From: Streptomyces scabichelini
GTDB lineage: Bacteria; Actinomycetota; Actinomycetes; Streptomycetales; Streptomycetaceae
Direction: 5' to 3'
DNA length: 64,000 nucleotides
NCBI RefSeq assembly: GCF_011045015.1
Contig: NZ_JAAKZY010000008.1
Span: 1-64,000 of the forward strand
Within the stretch, counting starts at the first letter, position 1. Every line of letters starts with the position of its first letter. Below, piece after piece: positions 1 to 8,227 of this stretch. The notes under the pieces were generated by a model. It ran no database searches, was not told the origin of the DNA, and saw nothing but the letters and a program-made list of their open reading frames with translations. Made by a program: the position numbers and the translations under genes.

Positions 1-112
1 GGCTGGTCCGCCGTCTGACCCGGCAGGGCTCGTACGAACTCCGTGGGCGTCCGGACTCCGTAGGCGGCGTCGGGTTCGTACGAGCCCTGCCGGGTCAGAC
101 GGCGGACCAGCC
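1..112. repeat. Perfect 39-bp inverted repeat at the window edge
   Basis: Bases 1-39 are the exact reverse complement of bases 74-112, with a 34-base spacer. The right arm contains the last codons and stop of the SDR gene on the minus strand (...GWSAV-stop), so the left arm encodes the same C-terminus on the plus strand, ending in TGA at 16-18. The repeat begins at base 1, so it may continue outside the window. It may be a true inverted duplication or a fold-back join at a contig end. Confidence 0.9.
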
Positions 113-865
113 GTTGTCGACGGGGAGGACGGCGCCGTTGATGGAGCTCGCGGCGTCGGAGGCGAGGAAGACGATGGCGGCGGCCTGGTTCTCGGGAGCG
201 GAGATCTTGTCGCCGAGGCCGAGGCCGATGTAGGGGCTGATGACGTCGGGACCGTGGGCGTCGGGCTGTACGTCGGGGCGCATGTTGGTCGCGGTGCCGC
301 CGGGGGCGATGGCGTTGGCCCTGATGCCCACGTTGCGGTACATCACGGCGAGCGATTTGGTCAGACCGACGATGCCGTGCTTGGAGGCGGTGTAGGCGGC
401 GCCGGCCGCGCTGCCGCGGAGGGCGGCTTCGGAGGCGGTGAAGACGATCGCGCCGCCGTTCGCGGCGAGCATGTGCGGCAGGGCGGCGCGGGTGAGGCGG
501 AAGGGCGCGTTGAGGTTGATCTGGATGACGCGGTCCCACTCGTCGTCATCGGTCTCGCCGAGGGCCGACATACGGTCCATGACCCCGGCGTTGTTCACCA
601 GCACATCCAGGCCGCCGAAGGCCTGCACGGCCGTGTCGACTATCTCGTCGATCACCTGCTGGTCGCGGAGGTCGCCGATGACCGCGCGTGCCGTGCCGCC
701 CGCCTTCTCGATCGTCTCGACGGTCTGCTCGGCGCCTTCCTGGTTCACGTCCGCGACCAGGACCTTCGCGCCTTCCTCGGCGAACTTCAGGGCCGTGGCC
801 CGGCCGATGCCGGACCCTGCTCCGGTGACGATGACGCTGCGTCCCTGAAGACCGGTGCTGCTCAT
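95..865 (-). CDS. SDR family NAD(P)-dependent oxidoreductase
   Basis: A 256-residue classical short-chain dehydrogenase. It has the cofactor motif TGAGSGIG near residues 14-21, the NNAG motif, and a catalytic Ser...YTASK segment in the second half, ending with the usual PVDNGW tail. Length is typical of the family. The ATG at 863-865 is preceded by AGGAG, which fixes the start. It lies downstream of the MFS pump on the same strand, 227 bp apart, and both face away from the MarR gene, so it is probably part of the MarR-controlled response. Substrate unknown. The final codons fall inside the terminal inverted repeat. Confidence 0.93.
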   Translation of the reverse strand: MSSTGLQGRSVIVTGAGSGIGRATALKFAEEGAKVLVADVNQEGAEQTVETIEKAGGTARAVIGDLRDQQVIDEIVDTAVQAFGGLDVLVNNAGVMDRMSALGETDDDEWDRVIQINLNAPFRLTRAALPHMLAANGGAIVFTASEAALRGSAAGAAYTASKHGIVGLTKSLAVMYRNVGIRANAIAPGGTATNMRPDVQPDAHGPDVISPYIGLGLGDKISAPENQAAAIVFLASDAASSINGAVLPVDNGWSAV

Positions 866-1092
866 GGGGGTTCTCCTCATCTCGGTGGGTGTACGGAATC
901 TTGTTGGGTGTACGGATCTTGGCTGTTGGTTCGGTGACGCGGGAGCCCGTGTCGGTGGGGTGTCCTCGGGCCCGGCGGCGGTGGGGGAGTGATCCGTCCG
1001 CCGGGCCCGGGGACTGCGCCGTTCCCCGTCCCCACGGGTCGGCGCGGCGGGGTCGCCTCCGCTCGGGGCGGCCCCGGTCTCGGGGTCGCGGT

Positions 1093-2523
1093 TCAGGTGC
1101 GGTGCTTGATGCCGTGCGCGGCGGCGATGACGGCGGTGAGGCCCGCGGCGACGCCGGCGATGACGAAGCAGATGACGTACGCGTCGACACTCGGCACGCT
1201 GGTGTTCTTGATGACCTCGGCGGCGAGGATCGCGGAGGTCGCCGCGCTGGCGATGCTGCCGCCCGCCGTACGGACGAGGGTGTTGATGCCGCTGGCGATG
1301 CCGCTCTGGTCCATCGGGACGTGCTGCACGGCGAGGGTGCCGAGGGCGGCGTACGCGATGCCGATGCCCATGCCCTGGACGGCGCTGAAGATCAGGATGT
1401 CGGCGCCGGAGCCGTGCTGGAGCGCGAGCCAGATGTAGGCGAGGGCGGCGATGGCCGAGCCGATGCCCAGGGTGCGGGCGGCGCCGAGCTTGGCCTCGAA
1501 GTGTCCGGCCAGGGCGGAGAAGACCAGCATGGTGACGGTACTGGGCAGCATGTACAGGCCGACGTCCAGGACCGAGCCGGAGAGGCCGTAGCCGACCTGG
1601 GACTCGGGTGTCTGGATGAAGTTGGACACCAGGGTGAAGGACGCGAACATCGCGAAGCCGAGCAGCATCGAGGCCATGTTGGCCGACAGCGACTTGGGTC
1701 CCACCAGCAGACGCAGTTGGACGAGGGGTTCGCGTACCCGCTGCTCGACGAGCACCCAGACCGCGCACAGCACCGCGGCGCCCGCGAACAGGGCGAGGGT
1801 CTTGGCGTCGCTCCAGCCCCAGGAGTTGCCCTGGCTGACGGCCAGCAGGAGACAGATCAGGAAGCCCGCCAGCAGACCGGCGCCGAGCAGATCGGGGCGG
1901 CCGCCGGTGCGGGTGCCCGATTCCCGGGTGCAGACCACGACGAACACCAGGCCGACCACGGCCATCGCGGCCGAGAGCCAGAACACCGGGTGGTGGCTGT
2001 CGGTGTTCTCGGCGATCACACCGGTCACCAGCATGCCCAGCGCGCCGCCGACGCCCATGGTGGCGCTGACGATGCCGATACCGGCGGTGACCTTCTCGCG
2101 GGGCAGGGTGTCCCGGATGATGCCGATGGCCAGCGGGATCACCGCGGCGGCGGTGCCCTGGAGCGCGCGGCCGACGATCATCACGGGGAGCGAGTCGGAG
2201 ACCGCGCAGATGACCGAGCCGGCGACGAGCAGCGCCATCGTCAAGGTGATCATCTTCTTCTTGCCGTACATGTCGCCGAACCGGGACAGCAGCGGGGTGG
2301 CGACCGCGCCTGCCAGCAGGGTGGCGGTGAACACCCAGGCGATCGCGGACACCGAGGTGTCGAAGGTTTCCATCAGGCGGGGGAGCAGGGGCAGGACCAG
2401 CGTCTGCTGGAGCGAGACGACGAGTCCGGCGGTACCCAGGGCCAGGAGGGTCAGGCCGGGTCTGGCCACCGCGGGCCGGTCGACCTGGCCCTGCTCGGCC
2501 ACCGGGGCGGTGGTGTCGGTCAT
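1093..2523 (-). CDS. MFS transporter, DHA2-like (EmrB/QacA type) drug efflux
   Basis: A 476-residue integral membrane protein with about fourteen hydrophobic helices. It has an MFS loop motif after TM2 (RFGDMYGKKK) and a GRALQGTAAA segment typical of the DHA2 (14-TM) proton antiporters. The expected role is export of a toxic lipophilic compound across the cytoplasmic membrane. The ATG at 2521-2523 has a GGAG ribosome site 7-8 bases upstream. Divergent from marR across a region with three operator copies, so the usual MarR-represses-pump arrangement is likely. The substrate cannot be read from sequence. Confidence 0.93.
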   Translation of the reverse strand: MTDTTAPVAEQGQVDRPAVARPGLTLLALGTAGLVVSLQQTLVLPLLPRLMETFDTSVSAIAWVFTATLLAGAVATPLLSRFGDMYGKKKMITLTMALLVAGSVICAVSDSLPVMIVGRALQGTAAAVIPLAIGIIRDTLPREKVTAGIGIVSATMGVGGALGMLVTGVIAENTDSHHPVFWLSAAMAVVGLVFVVVCTRESGTRTGGRPDLLGAGLLAGFLICLLLAVSQGNSWGWSDAKTLALFAGAAVLCAVWVLVEQRVREPLVQLRLLVGPKSLSANMASMLLGFAMFASFTLVSNFIQTPESQVGYGLSGSVLDVGLYMLPSTVTMLVFSALAGHFEAKLGAARTLGIGSAIAALAYIWLALQHGSGADILIFSAVQGMGIGIAYAALGTLAVQHVPMDQSGIASGINTLVRTAGGSIASAATSAILAAEVIKNTSVPSVDAYVICFVIAGVAAGLTAVIAAAHGIKHRT

Positions 2524-2627
2524 GTGAGGTCTCCTGCGTTCTGGGGCTGTGGGGTTCGCGAGTTCGGGAGTTCGGGGTTCGGGGGTTCTGGCGTTCGGAA
2601 GCCGCTCATCCGTGGCGGGGTGGCGGC

Positions 2628-2702
2628 TTGCTTGAGTTAGGCAAGCATGTCGGGATTACTTGAGTCAAGCAATCTCAAGAACGTCTTGCTTGAGTTAGGC
2701 AA
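2628..2702. promoter_or_regulatory. Three 17-bp MarR-type operators
   Basis: Bases 2628-2644 and 2686-2702 are the identical 17-mer TTGCTTGAGTTAGGCAA. Bases 2656-2672 hold TTACTTGAGTCAAGCAA. Each is an imperfect palindrome (TTGCTTGA / T-GGCAA) and the start-to-start spacing is 28 and 30 bp, about three helical turns. They fill the gap between the divergent pump and marR, the right place for autoregulation plus pump control. Confidence 0.82.
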
Positions 2703-2713
2703 TTAGCTGTTAA

Positions 2714-3226
2714 ATGAGAGGCATGCCCACACCACCATCAACGGCAGCATCGGTCTCGCCAGACGTGATCAAGATCGAGCGTGCCCTCACCCGTGCCACG
2801 TACCTGTCCGGCAGGACCCGGCAGCACGAGCGCCTCATGGCGCTCTCCGGACTGCCGCTGGACCGTGCCGCCGTGGCGCTCTTGCGGCAGCTCGCCGAGA
2901 GCGAGCCGCTTCGCCTCGGGGAGCTGGCGGCCCGGTTGTCGGTGGAGGCGTCGCACGTCACCCGGCAGGTGCAGCAGCTGGAGAAAACCGGCTATGCCAC
3001 CCGCGTCCCCGACCCCGACGACCGCCGGGCCCAGCGCGTCCAGCTCACGCCGGCCGGCAAGGAAGCGTTCGCCCGCGTACGTGAGGCCAGCGTCCGGGGC
3101 ATGCAGGCGGCCCTGGCCGACTGGTCGCCCGAGGAGTTGCGGCAGCTTGCCTTGCTCGTCGACCGGATGGTCGACGACTTCATCGACCGGGCTGAAGCGG
3201 AGATCGACGTTCCGCATCGTGCCTGA
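2714..3226 (+). CDS. MarR family transcriptional regulator
   Basis: Up to 170 residues. A winged helix-turn-helix spans about residues 60-125 (LRLGELAARLSVEASHVTRQ, then the wing PDPDDRRAQRVQLTPAGKE), flanked by dimerisation helices as in MarR. It probably represses the divergent pump/SDR operon and itself through the three upstream 17-bp sites. Two ATGs are possible, 2714 and 2723. Neither has a well-spaced ribosome site, and the third operator ends 12 bases before the first ATG, so a leaderless transcript is plausible. The inducer is unknown. Confidence 0.92.
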   Translation: MRGMPTPPSTAASVSPDVIKIERALTRATYLSGRTRQHERLMALSGLPLDRAAVALLRQLAESEPLRLGELAARLSVEASHVTRQVQQLEKTGYATRVPDPDDRRAQRVQLTPAGKEAFARVREASVRGMQAALADWSPEELRQLALLVDRMVDDFIDRAEAEIDVPHRA

Positions 3227-3307
3227 TGGCGGGGGGCGGCTCTCTGCGGGCGGCTGGCGCTCGCTGTCCGTGCGGGTCCGTTGTCTTCGCCGGGCGGGCG
3301 GGGCCGG

Positions 3308-3420
3308 TGGCTGTCTGTTGCCGGGAGCGATGGCTGTCTGCCGTCGGGACGGATGGCTGGCTGCCGCCAGGAGCGATTGCTGTCTGTCGTCCGGAGCGAT
3401 GGCTGTCCTCCCGTACGTCC
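3308..3420. repeat. 23-bp tandem repeat, four copies plus a partial fifth
   Basis: Units begin at 3308, 3331, 3354 and 3377, each exactly 23 bp, with a degenerate fifth from 3400. The core is TGGCTGTCTG..G....GGAGCGA. The array is in the 369-bp gene-free stretch between marR and the response regulator; I see no credible gene there. Units are directly adjacent without spacers, so it is not CRISPR. Confidence 0.85.
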
Positions 3421-3595
3421 GACGCGGTTGACCGTGCGCACGTGCCGGGCCGGTGGCCTGGGTGTCTCCGCCGGTGCCGCCGCCTGCCGGGGGACGTGGC
3501 GGGCGTACCCAGAACTTCCGGGCCCCGCCCGTGTACCTGCCCTTCCGTTCGCATGCCGAGCGTGAGCCCTACCCGACCCACACGGATGGTCTGCC

Positions 3596-4309
3596 ATGTA
3601 CGGGAGCATCAGCGAGAAACCGTCGCCGACTCGTGGGGACGGACAGCACGTCCTGGTCGTCGTCGACGACCCCGGCACCGCGGAACTGCTCACGACGACC
3701 ATGGAGCTGGCGGGCTACAAGGTCGGTACGGCGGGTACGGGCGCCGAGGCCGCGCTGCGGCTCGCGGAGTACCCGTACGACCTGGTGGTGCTCGATGCCA
3801 CGCTGCCGGACCTGAACGGACTCACTCGGGGGCGTCGCGTGCCCGCCCTGGACCGCCCGCCGCTGCTCTTCCTGGCCGGGTGCGACTCCCTGGACTGCCT
3901 TGTCCCCGAACTCGGCCCGGGTGAACAGGACTACGTCACCAAGCCCTTTCGTATCGCAGAAGTCCTCGCCCGGGCGCAGGTTTTACTGCGCGGCCGGAGC
4001 TCGGCACGTCCGGGCGGCGGGTTGCTCTACTGCGACCTGGTCCTGGACGACGCCACCTGTCAGGCGCGGCGTGGCGGCAGGTCGTTCGATCTGACTCCGG
4101 CGGAGTACCGGCTGCTGCGGCACCTGCTGGTCAACGCGGAACGCGTGCTGTCGAAGGAACAGATCAGCCGGCACGTCTGGGGCGAGTTCCGCGCCGGCAA
4201 CGCGATCGAGCAACTCGTCTCCCGCCTCCGGCGCAAGGTGGACCAGGAAGAACCCGTACTCATCCACACCCGCCGGGGGTTCGGTTACTGGCTGGGCCGC
4301 GAGCCATAG
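3596..4309 (+). CDS. Orphan OmpR/PhoB-type response regulator with atypical receiver
   Basis: 237 residues: receiver domain (about 18-130) and a C-terminal winged helix (about 145-235, ending in the TRRGFGYWL wing). The acidic pair D24/D25, phospho-acceptor D67 (VVLDATLP) and K116 (YVTKPF) are present. The conserved Thr/Ser that couples phosphorylation to the Y-T switch is replaced by Ala94 (LLFLAG instead of LFLTA). No histidine kinase gene is adjacent. The DNA-binding half is intact, so it should bind DNA, perhaps with weakened or phosphorylation-independent switching. Target genes unknown. Confidence 0.88.
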   Translation: MYGSISEKPSPTRGDGQHVLVVVDDPGTAELLTTTMELAGYKVGTAGTGAEAALRLAEYPYDLVVLDATLPDLNGLTRGRRVPALDRPPLLFLAGCDSLDCLVPELGPGEQDYVTKPFRIAEVLARAQVLLRGRSSARPGGGLLYCDLVLDDATCQARRGGRSFDLTPAEYRLLRHLLVNAERVLSKEQISRHVWGEFRAGNAIEQLVSRLRRKVDQEEPVLIHTRRGFGYWLGREP

Positions 4310-4423
4310 TGAACGGCCGCCGGTGGTGCTCTTCCCGGGAGTTGGTGCTTTTCTGGGGGTGGGGCGTGGTTTGGCCGGTGCGTCCCGCGGTACCGCAGCG
4401 CGGTGACGAGAGGAGCGATCACG

Positions 4424-4801
4424 ATGGACAACGTACGACCGCACCCGGAAACCGTCTCTGTGGAAATCAGCGGATGCAGCAAGGAAGACGCACGCGTCGT
4501 CTTCGACACCCTGTGCGCGTGCTTCACGTCCGACCGGTGCGCCGACGACGTACCTCAGGAGTTTTCGGCGACACGCCCCACGGTGTGGCTCGGCACCTTC
4601 GACGTCGCCGACGCACACGAGGGCGCCCGCCCGGCCCGCCTCGCGGCCTCCGTCACGGCCGACATACAGGGCGGCTACTGGGCGATCGACCGCTTCCGCT
4701 CCACCCTGGACTCCTTGTTCTCCGTGCACGAGGTCAGCACGGCCTCAGGTGATCAGGAGGAGGAGCTGCATGTACGGCTGGAGAGCCGGCTGAGCGGCTG
4801 A
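4424..4801 (+). CDS. Hypothetical protein, 125 aa
   Basis: A small acidic soluble protein (from MDNVRPHPE) without signal peptide or membrane segment. Its amphipathic helices are rich in Asp/Glu and Arg. A GAGAGGAG ribosome site 8 bases before the ATG at 4424 favours this start over the upstream one at 4403. It lies on the same strand as the response regulator, 114 bp downstream, and 89 bp before a sulfatase, so the three may be cotranscribed. I do not recognise a family. Confidence 0.75.
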   Translation: MDNVRPHPETVSVEISGCSKEDARVVFDTLCACFTSDRCADDVPQEFSATRPTVWLGTFDVADAHEGARPARLAASVTADIQGGYWAIDRFRSTLDSLFSVHEVSTASGDQEEELHVRLESRLSG

Positions 4802-4890
4802 GCAGGAATCACCAGGCCCGCGCTGAGTACGGTCGGGCAGCCGCACCCGGGGTCTTCGACCAACGACAGCAACGATCGACAAGGAGTTCC

Positions 4891-6282
4891 ATGCCGGGAC
4901 GGCCCCCGAACGTCATCGTCGTCTTCACCGACCAGCAGCGCTGGGACACGACGGGGGCGCACGGCAACCCGCTCGACCTGACGCCCGCCTTCGACAGCAT
5001 GGCGCGCACCGGTACGCACGCCGTGCAGGCGATCACTCCGCAGCCGGTGTGCGCCCCGGCGCGGGCCGCCCTCCAGACCGGGCAGTACCCGACGACCACC
5101 GGCTGCTTCCGCAACGGCATCCCGCTGCCCGAGGACAGCCGCACCCTCGCCCGTCACTTCGGCGCGGCCGGCTACGCCACCGGCTATCTCGGCAAATGGC
5201 ATCTGGCGGGCGGCGATCCCGTGCCGCCCGGGCAGCGTGGCGGCTACGGGTCCTGGCTGGGCTCCAACACGCTGGAGTTCACGTCCGACGCGTACAAGAC
5301 GGTCATGTACGACGACGGGGGCAAGCCGGTTCTCCTGCCCGGCTACCGCTCCGACGCCCTGTTCGACGCGGCCGTACGCTACGCCGCCGACCACCACGCC
5401 GAGCCGTTCTACCTCTTCTGCTCGCTCATCGAGCCGCACCACCAGAACGAGGTGGACAGTTATCCGGCGCCGGACGGCTATGCGCAGCGTTACCAGGGCC
5501 GCTGGATGCCGCCCGACCTCGCCGCCCTGCCGGGCGAAGGGGGTTCGGCCCATCGTCATATGGGCGGCTATCTCGGGCAGATCCGCCGCGTCGACGAGGG
5601 GCTCGGCCGACTGTTGGACGCGTTGCGCAGCATGGACCTGCTCGACGACACGATCGTCGCGTTCACCTCCGACCACGGCAATCACTTCAGGACGCGCAAC
5701 GACGAGTACAAGCGCTCCTGCCACGACGGCTCCGTACGGGTGCCGCTCGCCGTGCGCGGTCCCGGCTTCGACGGCGGCCGGGTGATCGACACCCCCGTCA
5801 GCACCATGGACCTCGGCCCGACGCTGCTGGACGCCGCGGGGATCGGCGTGCCCGACGAGATGCAGGGGCGGTCCTTTCTCCCCCTGGTCCGCGATCCCGG
5901 CGCCGAGTGGCCGGACGAGGCGTACATCCAGATCAGCGAGGCCGAGTGCGGCCGGGCGATCCGCACCTCCCGCTGGAAGTACCACGTCAGCGCGCCGGAC
6001 GCCGACCCTTGGCGCCGGCCGTCGGCGGACCGCTACACCGAGACCGCCCTGTACGACCTGGCCCACGACCCCTACGAACTCGACAACCTCGCCGGTCTGA
6101 CCTCCCACCGCGACCTCGCCGACAGCCTGCGCGAGCGGCTGCTGCGGCGTATGGCGGAGGCGGGCGAGCCCCCGGCCGTGATCGAGCCCGCCCCGGTACG
6201 CACCCGTCCCCAGCGCCGCGTGGACCCCGCGGTGCACGGCCTCAGCCTGAAGGGTGCTCGCTTCGGTCACCAGCCGGGCTGA
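4891..6282 (+). CDS. Sulfatase (type I, formylglycine-dependent)
   Basis: 463 residues of the alkaline-phosphatase-like sulfatase fold. The maturation motif C-A-P-A-R starts at Cys54, the residue converted to formylglycine. The second signature GYLGKWHL follows, and Asp14 with the later SDHGN segment are metal ligands. There is no signal peptide, so it should be cytoplasmic. Likely cleaves a sulfate ester from a small molecule or sugar, but the substrate cannot be deduced. AAGGAG 4 bases before the ATG supports the start. Its end is only 18 bp from the convergent isochorismatase gene. Confidence 0.93.
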   Translation: MPGRPPNVIVVFTDQQRWDTTGAHGNPLDLTPAFDSMARTGTHAVQAITPQPVCAPARAALQTGQYPTTTGCFRNGIPLPEDSRTLARHFGAAGYATGYLGKWHLAGGDPVPPGQRGGYGSWLGSNTLEFTSDAYKTVMYDDGGKPVLLPGYRSDALFDAAVRYAADHHAEPFYLFCSLIEPHHQNEVDSYPAPDGYAQRYQGRWMPPDLAALPGEGGSAHRHMGGYLGQIRRVDEGLGRLLDALRSMDLLDDTIVAFTSDHGNHFRTRNDEYKRSCHDGSVRVPLAVRGPGFDGGRVIDTPVSTMDLGPTLLDAAGIGVPDEMQGRSFLPLVRDPGAEWPDEAYIQISEAECGRAIRTSRWKYHVSAPDADPWRRPSADRYTETALYDLAHDPYELDNLAGLTSHRDLADSLRERLLRRMAEAGEPPAVIEPAPVRTRPQRRVDPAVHGLSLKGARFGHQPG

Positions 6283-6300
6283 ACGGCGAGGCAGGCGGGC

Positions 6301-6966
6301 TCAAGTCCGTTCACCTGTTTCGACGTCACCCGTGCCGAGCCCCGCGAGATACTCCGCCGCCTGCTCCAGCGGCCAGACCTCGCCGATCTTGTGCTTGATG
6401 TCGAAGAGGTTGGCCGCGTGGATGGCCGGATCCCGGTCGCCCACCGCCTCCTCGACGACGACGGGAACGAATCCGTGCTGCATGGCGTCCAAGGCGGTGG
6501 CGCGGACGCAGCCGCTCGTGGACAGTCCGCCGATGAGCAGGGTGTCGATTCTGTTGGCGGTGAGAAAGGCCGCCAGGGCGGTACCGAAGAAGGCGCTCGG
6601 GTAGTGCTTCGTCACGGTCAGTTCGTCCGGCGCCGGTGCCAGTCCGTCGATGAACTCGCCGAAGGGGCTGCCCTCGGTGAAGGCCCGCAGTGTGGGCACC
6701 TTGCGGAAGAAGACGCCGCCGTCGCTGCCGTCGGCCCGCAGCCGTACCCGTGTGACGACCACCGGGACACCGGCTCGGCGCGCGGCGGCCAGCAGGGCTT
6801 TCATGGCCTCGACCGCCGTCTCGGCCCCGGCTCCGGCGTAGAGGGGACAGTCCGGGTCGACGTAGGCGCGGGCAGGGTCCACCAGGATCAGGGTCGGGGA
6901 GGTGCCGGGGTCGAGGTGTCCGGTGAAACCGGCGCGCTCGTAGTCCTTCTGCTGGTCGGACCTCAC
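6301..6966 (-). CDS. Isochorismatase-fold amidohydrolase (RutB-position, carbamoylsarcosine-amidase-like)
   Basis: 221 residues starting with GTG at 6964-6966, which overlaps the TGA of rutA as GTGA, so translation is coupled. The Asp-Lys-Cys triad of the isochorismatase/nicotinamidase superfamily is visible: Asp in [10 protein letters not shown], Lys in [13 protein letters not shown] and Cys in [16 protein letters not shown]. The TSGCVRA context is closer to N-carbamoylsarcosine amidase than to E. coli RutB, but position after rutA suggests it hydrolyses ureidoacrylate/carbamate-type products of pyrimidine ring opening. Exact substrate is inference. Confidence 0.88.
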   Translation of the reverse strand: MRSDQQKDYERAGFTGHLDPGTSPTLILVDPARAYVDPDCPLYAGAGAETAVEAMKALLAAARRAGVPVVVTRVRLRADGSDGGVFFRKVPTLRAFTEGSPFGEFIDGLAPAPDELTVTKHYPSAFFGTALAAFLTANRIDTLLIGGLSTSGCVRATALDAMQHGFVPVVVEEAVGDRDPAIHAANLFDIKHKIGEVWPLEQAAEYLAGLGTGDVETGERT

Positions 6967-8027
6967 GACCGGCACTTCATCAGCGGCTGGATGCGCGTGC
7001 CGAAGCTCTCGATGCCTTCGAGGAAGTCGTCGAACACCAGCATGATGCCCTTGGTTCCGGCGACCCCGGCGACCTCGTCGAGCATCTTCGCGACGGTCTC
7101 GTACGAGCCGACGAGCGTGCCCATGTTGAAGTTCACGGCGCCCTCGGGCAGCGAGATGGTCCGGGCGGTCGAGGAGTCGTCGGCGGTCTTGTCCGTGGCC
7201 GACTCCCCCGCCATGTACGCCAGCGCCGCACGGTCGGCGTTGTCGTGGTAGTCCTGCCACTTCGCCTGGGCGGCCTCGTCGGTCTCGTCCGCGATGACCA
7301 TGAACAGCGACATCGCCCCGACGTCGCGGCCGGTCTCCCGCGCCGCTTCCACGAGCGTGGCCGTGGTGTCCGAGAGCGCGAGCGGGGTGTTGACGCCGCT
7401 GCCCAGGATGAAGTTGTACTCGGCGTGCTCGGCGGCGAACTTCATGCCGGTGCTGCTCTGGCCCGCGGCAACGATGTCAATGTGCCCGTCGGCCGGGCGC
7501 GGCGACAGCACGCAGTCGTCCATCTCGTAGAACTCGCCCTTGAAGTTGCTGACGCCCTCGCTCCACAGCTCCTTCATCACGGTGACGTACTCGACGGCGC
7601 GGGCGTAGCGGTTGCCGAAGTGCTCGTCCCCGGGCCATACGCCCATCTGGGAGTACTCGCCGGGCGCCCAGCCGGTGACGATGTTGACGCCGAACCGGCC
7701 GGGGGCGATCGAGTCGACGGTCACGGCCATGCGCGCGACGATCGCCGGGGGCAGGACGAGGATCGGCGTCGAGGCGTACAGTTTGATCCGTTCTGTCACG
7801 GCGGCCAGGCCCGCCATCAGCGTGAACGACTCAAGGCAGTGGTCCCAGAACTCGGTCTCACCGCCGAACCCCTTGAGCTTGATCATCGACAGCGCGAAGT
7901 CGAGCCCGTGCTCCTCGGCCTTCTGCACGATGGCCTTGTTCAGCTCGAAGGTGGGCATGTACTGCGGAGAGCTCTTGGAGATGAGCCAGCCGTTGTTGCC
8001 GATGGGGATGAAGACGCCGATATCCAT
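6963..8027 (-). CDS. rutA: Pyrimidine monooxygenase RutA
   Basis: 354 residues of the luciferase-like flavin-dependent family. It closely follows E. coli RutA along its length: [11 protein letters not shown]-type N-terminus (here [11 protein letters not shown]), [40 protein letters not shown] and a C-terminal [19 protein letters not shown]. RutA opens the uracil/thymine ring to give a ureidoacrylate peracid. Start chosen at ATG 8025-8027, the position homologous to the core; its ribosome site is weak. First gene of a two-gene unit; other rut genes (rutC-G, a rutR) are not seen here. Confidence 0.93.
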   Translation of the reverse strand: MDIGVFIPIGNNGWLISKSSPQYMPTFELNKAIVQKAEEHGLDFALSMIKLKGFGGETEFWDHCLESFTLMAGLAAVTERIKLYASTPILVLPPAIVARMAVTVDSIAPGRFGVNIVTGWAPGEYSQMGVWPGDEHFGNRYARAVEYVTVMKELWSEGVSNFKGEFYEMDDCVLSPRPADGHIDIVAAGQSSTGMKFAAEHAEYNFILGSGVNTPLALSDTTATLVEAARETGRDVGAMSLFMVIADETDEAAQAKWQDYHDNADRAALAYMAGESATDKTADDSSTARTISLPEGAVNFNMGTLVGSYETVAKMLDEVAGVAGTKGIMLVFDDFLEGIESFGTRIQPLMKCRS

Positions 8028-8227
8028 GCCGCCAGGTTGCCCGTGGGGAGGCGCGCTACACGGGTCCGGGACGTTACCCGCGTTACACGGAAGGGGAGTT
8101 GACGATGTGCTCGGCCAACTCCCTTGGGTTTCCTCGCTGTTGATGCCCTGTGGCGCAGTCCGGGGATGAGCGTGAGAATCCTGCGAAGCAAGGTTTTGAA
8201 CCAGATGAGAACGATAAGGTCCGCGGC

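Noticed and set aside
889-2640. Long plus-strand open frame opposite the MFS gene
   Set aside because: Typical GC-rich antisense frame: His/Gln/Arg/Gly-rich, no domain, no ribosome site; the minus-strand transporter explains the codon pattern.
3308-3420. Possible CRISPR array
   Set aside because: Units are contiguous and diverged, without unique spacers, and no cas genes are present.
8150-8227. N-terminal extension of the SpoIIE protein from GTG 8150
   Set aside because: No ribosome site; ATG 8228 has AAGG upstream. Kept only as an alternative.
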